DNA from: Oscillospiraceae bacterium
GTDB lineage: Bacteria; Bacillota; Clostridia; Oscillospirales; Acutalibacteraceae
Reading direction: 5' to 3'
Assembly (NCBI GenBank): GCA_019422905.1
Contig: JAHZCM010000059.1
Coordinates: 1 to 5,504, forward strand
DNA length: 5,504 bases
Part shown: one piece after another, positions 1 to 5,504 of the stretch
Numbering within the stretch: the stretch's first letter is position 1
How the letters are laid out: every line of letters starts with the position of its first letter
The notes under the pieces: generated by a model
What the model was told of the DNA's origin: nothing
The model's database searches: none
What the model saw: the letters and a program-made list of their open reading frames with translations, nothing else
Program-made: the position numbers and the translations under genes

Positions 1-1214
1 CCCCAGCTCTCGTTAAACGGCGTCCACGTAATAATCGAGGGGTGGTTGTAATTCTGACGGACGATTTCCGTCCATTCGCGCGCGATATTCTCCACTGCAT
101 CGTCGGTAAACACATAAGTGGCGGGGAATTCGCTCCAGACGAGCAGACCCTTCACGTCGCACCAATAAAGGAAGCGCTCGTCCTCCGTTTTCTGATGCTT
201 GCGCACGCCGTTATAGCCCAGCGCCTGAATCTTCTCAATGTCCTCGATGAGCGCCGCTTCGCCCGGCGGCGTCAGGTGGGAATCCTTCCAGTAGCCCTGA
301 TCCAGAATCAGCCGCTGATAAAGCGTCGCGCCGTTGAGCAGAATGCGGTTGCCGTGAATCGCAATTTCACGCATGCCGAAATACGAAAGCACCGTATCGC
401 AAACCTCCGTGCCGCGCAGCAGCTCTACCTCGAGATCATAGAGGTTCGGCGCTTCGGGCGTCCATGTGTGGATATCCCATTCGCCGATCTGCTGGTTCGC
501 GACGTTCAGCTCTATGCGCACGCGTCCGTCCTCGACCTGTGCAAGCGCACGGCCGGCGACTTTTCCGTCGAAGCTCGCCGTGGCGCGGACATACAGCTCT
601 CCGCAGGGCGCATCGACCTTCGCCTCCACGCAGAGGGCCTTTTTCGCCAGCTCCGGCGTGAGCTTCAGCGCCGCGATGCGGCTTTCCGGCACATATTCGA
701 GCCAGACCGTTTTCCAGATGCCGGTCGTCTGCACATACCAGCAGCCAAAATTCTCCGGCTGCCAGCGCTGCTTGCCGCGCGGCTGACCGCGGTCAAAGCT
801 GTCCGAAACATGCACGACCAGCCGATTCTCGCCCTCCGTGACAAAGTCCGTAATATCGAAGCTGAAGCGCGCATAGCCGCCGCGGTGCTCGCCGGCAAGC
901 TGTCCGTTCACAAAGACGCGCGTATGCCAATCGCTGCCCTCAAAGTGCAGCAATACCCGGCCGCCATGCGATTTCACCGTCAGCGGGCGCGCATACCACA
1001 CGTCGCTGTGCGCCGTTTCGTCTCCAATGCCGCTCATGGCCGTTTCATACGTAAAAGGCACCACGATATCGTGGGTTTTCGGGAAGCCCTTCCGCCAGCC
1101 GGCTTTTTCTCCGGCCCTCTCGTCGTCAAAGGCAAAATCCCATATGCCGTTGAGATTTTCCCAATCTGTCCGGATCATCTGCGGGCGCGGATAATCCGGA
1201 ATATAGTTTTTCAA
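1..1214 (-). CDS. Glycoside hydrolase family 2 (beta-galactosidase/beta-glucuronidase-like), C-terminus off the window
   Basis: The 404 codons seen run without interruption and belong to a family 2 glycoside hydrolase, a retaining exo-enzyme that releases a terminal sugar from oligosaccharides. Residues about 15-175 form the N-terminal jelly-roll sugar-binding domain (SDVWYARPLTV, YARFSFDITDF, GIWKTVWLEYV). About 180-280 is the Ig-like sandwich. From about 285 the TIM barrel begins (NGATLYQRLILDQGYW, GVRKHQKTEDERF). The sequence stops at NHPSIITWTPFNESW; Glu402 in NES is the expected acid/base. The nucleophile Glu and the rest of the barrel lie outside the window. No signal peptide or lipobox is seen, so it is probably cytosolic and acts on imported sugars. 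The start is TTG (1212-1214), because a perfect SD lies 5 bases upstream; the next ATG (codon 13) has none. The gene is transcribed away from the kinase-tsaD unit. The exact sugar specificity cannot be read from this half. Confidence 0.93.
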   Translation of the reverse strand, partial: MKNYIPDYPRPQMIRTDWENLNGIWDFAFDDERAGEKAGWRKGFPKTHDIVVPFTYETAMSGIGDETAHSDVWYARPLTVKSHGGRVLLHFEGSDWHTRVFVNGQLAGEHRGGYARFSFDITDFVTEGENRLVVHVSDSFDRGQPRGKQRWQPENFGCWYVQTTGIWKTVWLEYVPESRIAALKLTPELAKKALCVEAKVDAPCGELYVRATASFDGKVAGRALAQVEDGRVRIELNVANQQIGEWDIHTWTPEAPNLYDLEVELLRGTEVCDTVLSYFGMREIAIHGNRILLNGATLYQRLILDQGYWKDSHLTPPGEAALIEDIEKIQALGYNGVRKHQKTEDERFLYWCDVKGLLVWSEFPATYVFTDDAVENIAREWTEIVRQNYNHPSIITWTPFNESW

Positions 1215-1219
1215 TACAG

Positions 1220-1227
1220 TCACCTCC
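1220..1227 (-). promoter_or_regulatory. Ribosome binding site fixing the TTG start of the GH2 gene
   Basis: On the minus strand GGAGGTGA is a full match to the anti-SD of 16S rRNA. It ends 5 bases before TTG at 1214-1212. This spacing decides for the TTG start over the downstream in-frame ATG. Confidence 0.85.
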
Positions 1228-1243
1228 AAAATTTTCTGCCTTC

Positions 1244-1272
1244 ATTATAACAACCGCCTTCCGGCCTGTCAA
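1244..1272 (-). promoter_or_regulatory. Consensus SigA promoter of the GH2 gene
   Basis: The minus strand reads TTGACA (1272-1267), a 17-base spacer, then TATAAT (1249-1244). Both boxes match the housekeeping consensus at all six positions and the spacing is optimal. The start of transcription is expected near 1237, which leaves a leader of only about 22 bases, mostly the SD. No clear operator palindrome or catabolite-control (cre) site was recognised by eye. An unregulated promoter this strong would be unusual for a sugar hydrolase, so a repressor site may be present that I cannot name. Confidence 0.87.
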
Positions 1273-1295
1273 GCGCTCCGCATCAGCTTTTCATC

Positions 1296-1324
1296 TTGTT
1301 TTTTGCCGTGCTCTGTGCTACAAT
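1296..1324 (+). promoter_or_regulatory. Probable extended -10 promoter of the kinase-tsaD unit
   Basis: TACAAT at 1319-1324 is preceded directly by TGC, the TGn extension, in the string CTGTGCTACAAT. A weak -35 (TTGTTT, 1296-1301) lies 17 bases upstream, which suits an extended -10 promoter that depends little on the -35. The leader to the kinase start would be about 80 bases. The octamer CTGTGCTA recurs in the thi promoter at 2983-2990. Confidence 0.6.
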
Positions 1325-1410
1325 ACGGGTAAATGCGATTCATTTCGATTTTCCAAAAAGCAGGCGTTTCACACATCTGACCGGCCTGTGCGAGAGCGGA
1401 GGGGGCACAC

Positions 1411-1934
1411 ATGCGAATTGCAATCATCGGATACAGCGGCAGCGGAAAATCAACGCTCGCCGCGCGGCTCGGCGAAGCATTCGGCGTGCCGGTGCTGCAT
1501 CTAGACAGCGTACACTGGCTTCCCGGCTGGGTGGAGCGCCCGCGTGAAGAAGAGCTCCGGCTGGTGCGCGCTTTTCTCGACGGGAGCGGCGCATGGGTCG
1601 TCGACGGCAACTACGCCTCGCTTTTCTACGAGGAGCGCATGGAGAAGGCCGACCGGATTATTTTTCTGAGCTTCAACCGTTTTACCTGCCTGCACCGCGC
1701 CATAAAGCGCGCAAAGCTGTATAAAGGCAGGACACGGCCGGATATGGGCGAAGGCTGCCCGGAAAAAATGGATTTGGAATTCGCAAAATGGATTCTCCAT
1801 GACAGCCGCACCGGCCGGGCCAAAAGCCGGTACCGGCAGCTTCAGGCTGCCTATCCGCAGAAATTCATCGAAATCAAAAACCAAAAAGCGCTCTCCGCCT
1901 TTACGGCGCGCGCAACGGAGGCGAAAGACAGCTT

Positions 1935-1938
<4 letters not shown>
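1411..1938 (+). CDS. FlaR-like P-loop NTPase/kinase ('DNA topology modulation protein' family)
   Basis: This is a 175-residue P-loop protein of the adenylate-kinase-like AAA_17/FlaR group. The Walker A motif GYSGSGKST is at residues 7-15. The family landmarks follow: HLDSVHWLPGW (30-40), VVDGNY (63-68), ADRIIFL (80-86), and the conserved block RPDMGEGCPEKMD (109-121) ahead of EFAKWIL. Length is normal for the family. The name 'topology modulation' is historical. The fold points to a small-molecule or nucleotide phosphotransferase, but the substrate is unknown and I do not assign one. The ATG has a strong SD, GGAGGGGG at 1398-1405. The stop overlaps the tsaD start by ATGA, which suggests translational coupling. 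The protein is predicted to be cytosolic, with no membrane segment. Confidence is high for the family and low for the function. Confidence 0.9.
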
Positions 1939-2945
<1,007 letters not shown>

Positions 2946-2955
2946 CAAAAGCCAG

Positions 2956-2984
2956 AGCGGCGGCGTTGCAAAACTGCGGCCGCT
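2956..2984. repeat. Inverted repeat spanning the -35 region of the thi promoter
   Basis: AGCGGC at 2956-2961 and GCCGCT at 2979-2984 are perfect inverted arms, with two further matching bases outside a single mismatch (CA...TG). The arms flank the -35 box. There is no T-run after it, so it is a poor terminator for tsaD. It could be a protein-binding operator, or chance in GC-rich DNA. Confidence 0.35.
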
Positions 2985-2994
2985 GTGCTATACT
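2966..2994 (+). promoter_or_regulatory. Probable promoter of the thiWME operon
   Basis: TTGCAA (2966-2971), a 17-base spacer and TATACT (2989-2994) fit a SigA promoter. TGC directly ahead of the -10 makes it an extended -10 type. Transcription should begin near 3001, giving a leader of about 230 bases, far longer than is needed for a simple SD. The promoter lies only about 20 bases after the tsaD stop, so the thi operon can be expressed apart from tsaD, although read-through from tsaD is possible because no clear terminator separates them. Confidence 0.65.
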
Positions 2995-3000
2995 GCAAAA

Positions 3001-3229
3001 TGAAAAATTCAGCCGCCGGTTTCAGACCACAGAACGGGGGAGCGCCCGGGCTGGAGGTATCGGCGAGCTTTTAAATAGCGATGGGACTCCGTGTTTCGGA
3101 TTGAGAGGAAGCAATTGAGCTTCGACCGCCTCGGTTTCAGAGCCTGTGCTCTGAAGCATGCCATCGCTGTGTGCTTCTCTGCGTGAGCCCTTAAGCCGAA
3201 GGAGCTTATAGAATGAGAGGTACAAAACG
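3001..3229 (+). promoter_or_regulatory. Long structured 5' leader of thiWME, probable cis-regulatory RNA of unassigned class
   Basis: This non-coding stretch should be transcribed ahead of thiW. Helices seen directly: AGCGATGG (3077-3084) pairs perfectly with CCATCGCT (3161-3168) and encloses three hairpins, TCCG/CGGA (3088-3091/3097-3100), GAAGC/GCTTC (3108-3112/3119-3123), and a 10-bp hairpin (3134-3143/3148-3157) with loop CTGT. Alternative pairings exist: GGAG-TATCG (3053-3062) with CGATG-CTCC (3079-3090), GAAGCA (3153-3158) with TGCTTC (3172-3177), and GCTTCT (3173-3178) with the SD region AGGAGC (3200-3205). Family knowledge predicts a TPP riboswitch upstream of thiW. The diagnostic CUGAGA, ACCC and GCGUAGGGA blocks are not found together. 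A divergent TPP element or another RNA class are both possible. Ligand and class are unassigned. Confidence 0.55.
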
Positions 3230-3233
3230 ATGA
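3213..3233 (+). CDS. Possible hexapeptide leader ORF (MRGTKR) overlapping the thiW start
   Basis: ATG at 3213 opens six codons ending in TGA at 3231-3233, which overlaps the thiW ATG at 3230 as ATGA. Its SD, AAGGAG at 3199-3204 with 8 bases of spacing, is better than the one for thiW itself (AGAGGT, 3216-3221). It could load ribosomes and pass them on to thiW by termination-reinitiation. Alternatively the ATG is chance and the AAGGAG is a distal SD. The peptide has no run of regulatory codons. Confidence 0.3.
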   Translation: MRGTKR

Positions 3234-3784
3234 AAAGAGAACACTTGCTCAAAATGGTTGTGCTGGCAATGCTTGTCGCGGTCGGCGTCGTGATCTCGCC
3301 GATTCTCCGCGTGGAGGGGATGTGCCCGATGGCGCACCTCATCAACATTGTCTGCTCCGTTTTTCTCGGCCCCTGGTATTCCCTGCTCTGCGCGACGCTG
3401 ATCGGCATAATCCGCATGACGCTGATGGGCATTCCGCCTTTGGCGCTGACCGGCGCGGTCTTCGGCGCGTTTTTATCCGGCCTTTTCTACCGGCTTTCCG
3501 GCGGCAAGCTCCTGTGCGCCGTGCTCGGCGAGGTCTTTGGCACCGGCATCCTCGGCGCGCTCGCCTCGTATCCGGTGATGACGTTCCTGGTCGGGCGCGA
3601 GGGATTGACCTGGGCCTTTTACATTCCGTCTTTTATCGGCGGCACGCTGATCGGCGGCGCCATTGCGTTCGTTTTTCTCATGGCGCTGAGCCGGAACGGT
3701 CTGCTCGCCAAGTTCCAGCACGATTTGGGGGCGAAGGTCTATGACAAGCACACTAGAAAAATCACTGATACAAGCGCGGAATGA
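3230..3784 (+). CDS. thiW: ECF transporter S component ThiW, probable thiazole (HET) uptake
   Basis: This is an integral membrane protein of 184 residues with about five to six hydrophobic segments (about 8-25, 37-48, 50-66, 71-88, 95-120 and 132-153). ThiW features include the re-entrant-like stretch CPMAHLINIVCSVFLGPWY (32-50), then RMTLMGIPPLALTGAVFGAFLSG (62-84). ThiW is the substrate-binding S unit of an energy-coupling-factor transporter. The predicted substrate is the thiamine precursor hydroxyethylthiazole, a prediction that rests on the usual linkage to thiM and thiE. No EcfA or EcfT gene is in view, so it must share an energising module encoded elsewhere. The last 14 codons overlap thiM by 44 bases, and the hydrophilic C-terminal tail from about 165 looks like an extension caused by that overlap. 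The start has a moderate SD, AGAGGT, 8 bases away. Regulation is probably by the long leader. Confidence 0.92.
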   Translation: MKREHLLKMVVLAMLVAVGVVISPILRVEGMCPMAHLINIVCSVFLGPWYSLLCATLIGIIRMTLMGIPPLALTGAVFGAFLSGLFYRLSGGKLLCAVLGEVFGTGILGALASYPVMTFLVGREGLTWAFYIPSFIGGTLIGGAIAFVFLMALSRNGLLAKFQHDLGAKVYDKHTRKITDTSAE

Positions 3785-4550
3785 CCTGCGCGCCGCCGCG
3801 CCGCTGGTCCACTGCATCACAAACCCGATTGCGATCAATGACTGCGCAAACGCGATTCTCGCCGTCGGCGCAAAGCCGATCATGGCGGAGCATCCGGAAG
3901 AGGTTGAGGAAATCACCCGCCTTTCCGGCGCGCTCGGCATAAATATCGGCAACATCACCGACGCCCGCCGTGTCTCTATCCTGAAGAGCGCCGCCGCTGC
4001 GAAGGCCTGCGGCATTCCCGTCTCCTTTGACGCGGTTGGCGTCACATGCAGCGCATTGCGCAGGGCGCTTGCGCACGAGCTGCTGCAAACCGCCTGCCCG
4101 GACATTCTGAAGGGCAACGAGGCGGAAATTCGGGCCATTGCAGGCGCGCATTTTGAAAGCCGCGGCATTGACGCGCTCCACACGGATACGGCGGGAACGG
4201 CCGAAATTGCGGCGCGGCTCGCCGGGACGCTCCGCTGCGTCGTCCTCGTGACGGGCCAGATCGATATCATAACGGACGGAGCCCGCACGGTTCTCTGTGA
4301 AAACGGCACGCCAAGGCTCGCGCTTGTGACCGGTACCGGCTGTATGGTGCACGCGCTTTCCGCCGCCTGCAGCGCGGTCTGCCCGCCGTTTGAGGCCGCG
4401 GTGCTCGCCGCGTCCACGCTCGGTATCTGCGGAGAACAGGCCGACCGCCCGGGGATTGGCCTCGGCAGCTTCCACATTTCCCTGATCGACTGGCTCTCCG
4501 CGCTTTCAGACGATACATACAGTGGGTGCCTGCGGCTCCGTACGCTCTAA
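3741..4550 (+). CDS. thiM: Hydroxyethylthiazole kinase ThiM
   Basis: ThiM phosphorylates 4-methyl-5-(2-hydroxyethyl)thiazole with ATP, the salvage entry for the thiazole half of thiamine. The 269 residues are full length for this ribokinase-like family. Visible landmarks are PLVHCITNPIAINDCAN (21-37), GAKPIMAEHPEEVEEI (43-58), INIGNI (67-72), ILKGNEAEI (122-130), VVLVTGQIDIITDG (167-180) at the nucleotide site, and VTGTGCM (196-202), where Cys201 is the expected active-site residue. The usual DPVGVG reads DAVGVT (97-102), a mild deviation. The ATG at 3741 lies inside thiW and gives the expected N-terminus; no later start would keep the CITN block well placed. Its SD is unusual: GGGGG at 3727-3731 has good spacing, while GAAGGT is only 2 bases away. 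Translational coupling to thiW is likely. The thiE gene follows after 13 bases. Confidence 0.96.
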   Translation: MTSTLEKSLIQARNDLRAAAPLVHCITNPIAINDCANAILAVGAKPIMAEHPEEVEEITRLSGALGINIGNITDARRVSILKSAAAAKACGIPVSFDAVGVTCSALRRALAHELLQTACPDILKGNEAEIRAIAGAHFESRGIDALHTDTAGTAEIAARLAGTLRCVVLVTGQIDIITDGARTVLCENGTPRLALVTGTGCMVHALSAACSAVCPPFEAAVLAASTLGICGEQADRPGIGLGSFHISLIDWLSALSDDTYSGCLRLRTL

Positions 4551-4557
4551 AGGATGG
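4549..4557 (+). promoter_or_regulatory. Ribosome binding site fixing the thiE start
   Basis: AAAGGATGG begins in the thiM stop codon and contains AGGA 9 bases before the ATG at 4564. It decides against the longer reading from 4522, which would lie inside thiM and add 14 residues unlike ThiE. Confidence 0.7.
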
Positions 4558-4563
4558 TGTAAA

Positions 4564-5223
4564 ATGAACAAAAATCTGGATATGACGCTTTACCTCGTTA
4601 CGGACAGCACCGGGCGGACGGACGGGGGATTTCTCGCCATTGTGGAAAAAGCCTGCAAAGGCGGCGTGACGCTCGTACAGCTCCGCGAAAAGGAGCGCGG
4701 CGGGCGCGAATACCTGCGGCTCGCCCGGCTCGTGAAGGCGGTAACCGACCGGTATCAGGTGCCGCTCATCATCGACGACCGCGTAGACGTCGCCATGGCG
4801 TGCGGCGCGGCGGGCGTCCACGTCGGCCGGAGCGATCTTCCGGTCTGCGAGGCGAGGCGGCTGCTCGGCCCGGATAAGATCGTCGGCGCAACGGCGAAAA
4901 CGGTCGAACAGGCGCTGGAGGCGTTTCACGGCGGCGCGGACTACCTCGGCACCGGGGCGATCTACCCGACGACCACAAAGGTCAAAACGGTTCTGACCCC
5001 GGTTTCCACACTGAACGACGTCTGCCGTGCCGTGCCGATCCCGGTCGTTGCGATCGGTGGGTTGAACGCCGCCAATATGCACATGCTGGAAAGCAGCCCC
5101 ATCGCCGGCGTCGCCGTCGTTTCCGCGATCATGAAAAGCGCGGATCCCGAAAAAGCGGCCGCAGAGCTTTTCGGAAAAGCGCGCGCGATCGTGGAGAAAA
5201 ACCGCTTCACACCGCTCCGTTGA
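4564..5223 (+). CDS. thiE: Thiamine-phosphate synthase ThiE
   Basis: ThiE joins HMP-PP and thiazole phosphate to thiamine phosphate with release of pyrophosphate. It is a cytosolic TIM-barrel enzyme. From the chosen ATG it has 219 residues, the normal length. Landmarks in order are YLVTD (10-14), GGVTLVQLREK (33-43), PLIIDDRVDVA (67-77) with the Mg/pyrophosphate-binding acidic residues, GVHVGRSDLP (84-93), then GATAKTVEQAL, GADYLGTGAIYPTTTK with the threonine/lysine-rich phosphate loop, VVAIGGL, and GVAVVSAIMKS near the end. The usual GQ in the VGQ-DLP motif is GR here, a minor change. It is the last gene of the thiW-thiM-thiE unit, 13 bases after thiM, and is followed by a terminator hairpin at 5323-5358. 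HMP-PP must come from a ThiD/ThiC route not encoded in this window. Confidence 0.96.
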   Translation: MNKNLDMTLYLVTDSTGRTDGGFLAIVEKACKGGVTLVQLREKERGGREYLRLARLVKAVTDRYQVPLIIDDRVDVAMACGAAGVHVGRSDLPVCEARRLLGPDKIVGATAKTVEQALEAFHGGADYLGTGAIYPTTTKVKTVLTPVSTLNDVCRAVPIPVVAIGGLNAANMHMLESSPIAGVAVVSAIMKSADPEKAAAELFGKARAIVEKNRFTPLR

Positions 5224-5322
5224 TCCTGAACGCTCAAAACGTATCGGGAACCGTCCGCGTGGAACGGAACAGCCCTTATTTTAGATAAAGACCGCGATAA
5301 AAAGAAAAAACGTAAAGCAAAA

Positions 5323-5358
5323 AGGAACGAAACGCCAATTTTCCGGCGTTCCGTTCCT
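5323..5358. terminator. Bidirectional intrinsic terminator between convergent genes
   Basis: The arms 5323-5336 (AGGAACGAAACGCC) and 5345-5358 (GGCGTTCCGTTCCT) pair over 14 positions with one A/C mismatch around the loop AATTTTCC. On the minus strand the hairpin is followed at once by a T-run (complement of 5319-5322) and more T-rich sequence, so it is a strong terminator for the gene entering from the right. On the plus strand the tail CTCTTTCTATCTTTT is T-rich but broken, enough to end thiWME transcripts. The rest of 5224-5381 holds no gene. Confidence 0.82.
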
Positions 5359-5381
5359 CTTTCTATCTTTTATTCTTTGCG

Positions 5382-5504
5382 TTACAGCGCCAGTCCGTCC
5401 AAGGTTTCAAACGTCCTGCGTTTCGGGTCCGCCGGGTCATAGCCGGTTCGCGCTTCGGCGGACATCACATAACCGAGCGCGCTCCAGCCCCAGAACGGGC
5501 ACAT
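5382..5504 (-). CDS. C-terminal 40 codons of an unrecognised protein entering from the right edge
   Basis: An open frame on the minus strand runs from the window edge to TAA at 5384-5382. The residues begin MCPFWGWSALGYVMSAEA and end KRRTFETLDGLAL. The ATG at 5502-5504 is probably internal: no SD or upstream sequence can be seen, and the piece reads like a protein end. Its aromatic-rich start and hydrophilic tail do not let me name a family. Support for its being coding comes from the unbroken GC-rich codon use, matching its neighbours, and from the terminator placed 23 bases after the stop in the right orientation. The presence of a carbohydrate enzyme at the left edge does not by itself say that this is one too. 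Confidence 0.65.
   Translation of the reverse strand: MCPFWGWSALGYVMSAEARTGYDPADPKRRTFETLDGLAL

Noticed and set aside
42..1250. A 402-codon open frame on the plus strand
   Set aside because: It is antisense to the GH2 gene, has no family-like motifs, and its start has no SD. The minus strand has clear GH2 motifs, a promoter and an SD. Long antisense frames are common in GC-rich genes.
1331..1345. Small hairpin AAATG/CATTT in the kinase leader
   Set aside because: Five AT-rich pairs with a five-base loop and no link to the SD or a T-run; not supportable as a regulator.
1261..1389. Direct repeat CCGGCCTGT at 1261-1269 and 1381-1389
   Set aside because: Nine bases of GC-rich sequence 120 apart, with no matching placement relative to the two promoters. 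This is likely chance.
3041..3072. Early terminator in the thi leader (AGC-GCC with GGC-GCT followed by TTT)
   Set aside because: The stem is only six pairs with a two-base bulge and the T-run is short and followed by AAAT, so it is too weak to call.
3034..3134. ZTP riboswitch, suggested by GGGGGAGCG and CCGCCTCGG
   Set aside because: The 5' half with GUGACUGGCG is missing, and the second block departs from CCGCCUGGGC. The downstream genes do not fit ZTP control either.
3077..3168. The cloverleaf-like fold as a tRNA
   Set aside because: The arm sizes are wrong (8-bp stem, 4-base loop in the third arm), there is no T-loop in the right place, no anticodon loop of seven, and no CCA-like end.
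4522..4563. Longer ThiE start giving 14 extra residues
   Set aside because: It lies inside thiM, has no SD, and the added residues are unlike ThiE, whereas the ATG at 4564 has AGGA at good spacing and gives a normal length.
3473..5082. Minus-strand frames of 334, 237 and 271 codons opposite thiW, thiM and thiE
   Set aside because: All mirror real genes with full sets of family motifs, and the frames themselves show low-complexity Arg/Ala-rich sequence typical of shadows.

Overview
The window looks like a chromosomal piece of a GC-rich Firmicute (Bacillota), most likely a gut-type clostridium of the Oscillospirales/Ruminococcaceae kind. This is inferred from SigA-type promoters with TTGACA/TATAAT boxes or extended -10 boxes, strong Shine-Dalgarno sequences, a FlaR-like P-loop kinase fused by overlap to tsaD, and a ThiW-type ECF S component. 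The lineage is inferred from gene content and style, not from a marker gene.

Layout: (1) 1-1214, minus strand, holds the N-terminal three quarters or less of a cytosolic family 2 glycoside hydrolase. It starts at TTG behind a perfect SD and a perfect SigA promoter (-10 at 1244-1249, -35 at 1267-1272), and the window edge cuts it just after the catalytic acid/base NES motif. (2) 1215-1410 is a divergent promoter region. (3) 1411-2945, plus strand, is a two-gene unit: a FlaR-like P-loop NTPase/kinase whose stop overlaps the start of tsaD (ATGA), the tRNA t6A synthase subunit. (4) 2946-3229 is a 284-base gap holding an extended -10 promoter and a long structured leader. (5) 3230-5223 is a thiazole-salvage operon: thiW (transport of the thiazole precursor), thiM (its phosphorylation) and thiE (joining to the pyrimidine to make thiamine phosphate). 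(6) 5224-5381 carries a strong bidirectional terminator. (7) 5382-5504, minus strand, is the C-terminal 40 codons of a gene entering from the right edge.

The thi genes form one pathway: ThiW would bring in hydroxyethylthiazole with a shared ECF module encoded elsewhere, ThiM makes the thiazole phosphate, and ThiE condenses it with HMP-PP. No thiD, thiC or tenA is in view, so the pyrimidine half must come from elsewhere.

The most interesting part is the thiW leader. A thi operon of this kind is normally controlled by a TPP riboswitch, but I cannot place the canonical TPP aptamer here. The leader instead contains a four-way-junction-like fold closed by a perfect 8-bp helix, competing alternative helices, a possible helix over a strong SD, and a hexapeptide ORF overlapping the thiW start. 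It is either a highly divergent TPP element or a different cis-regulatory RNA.
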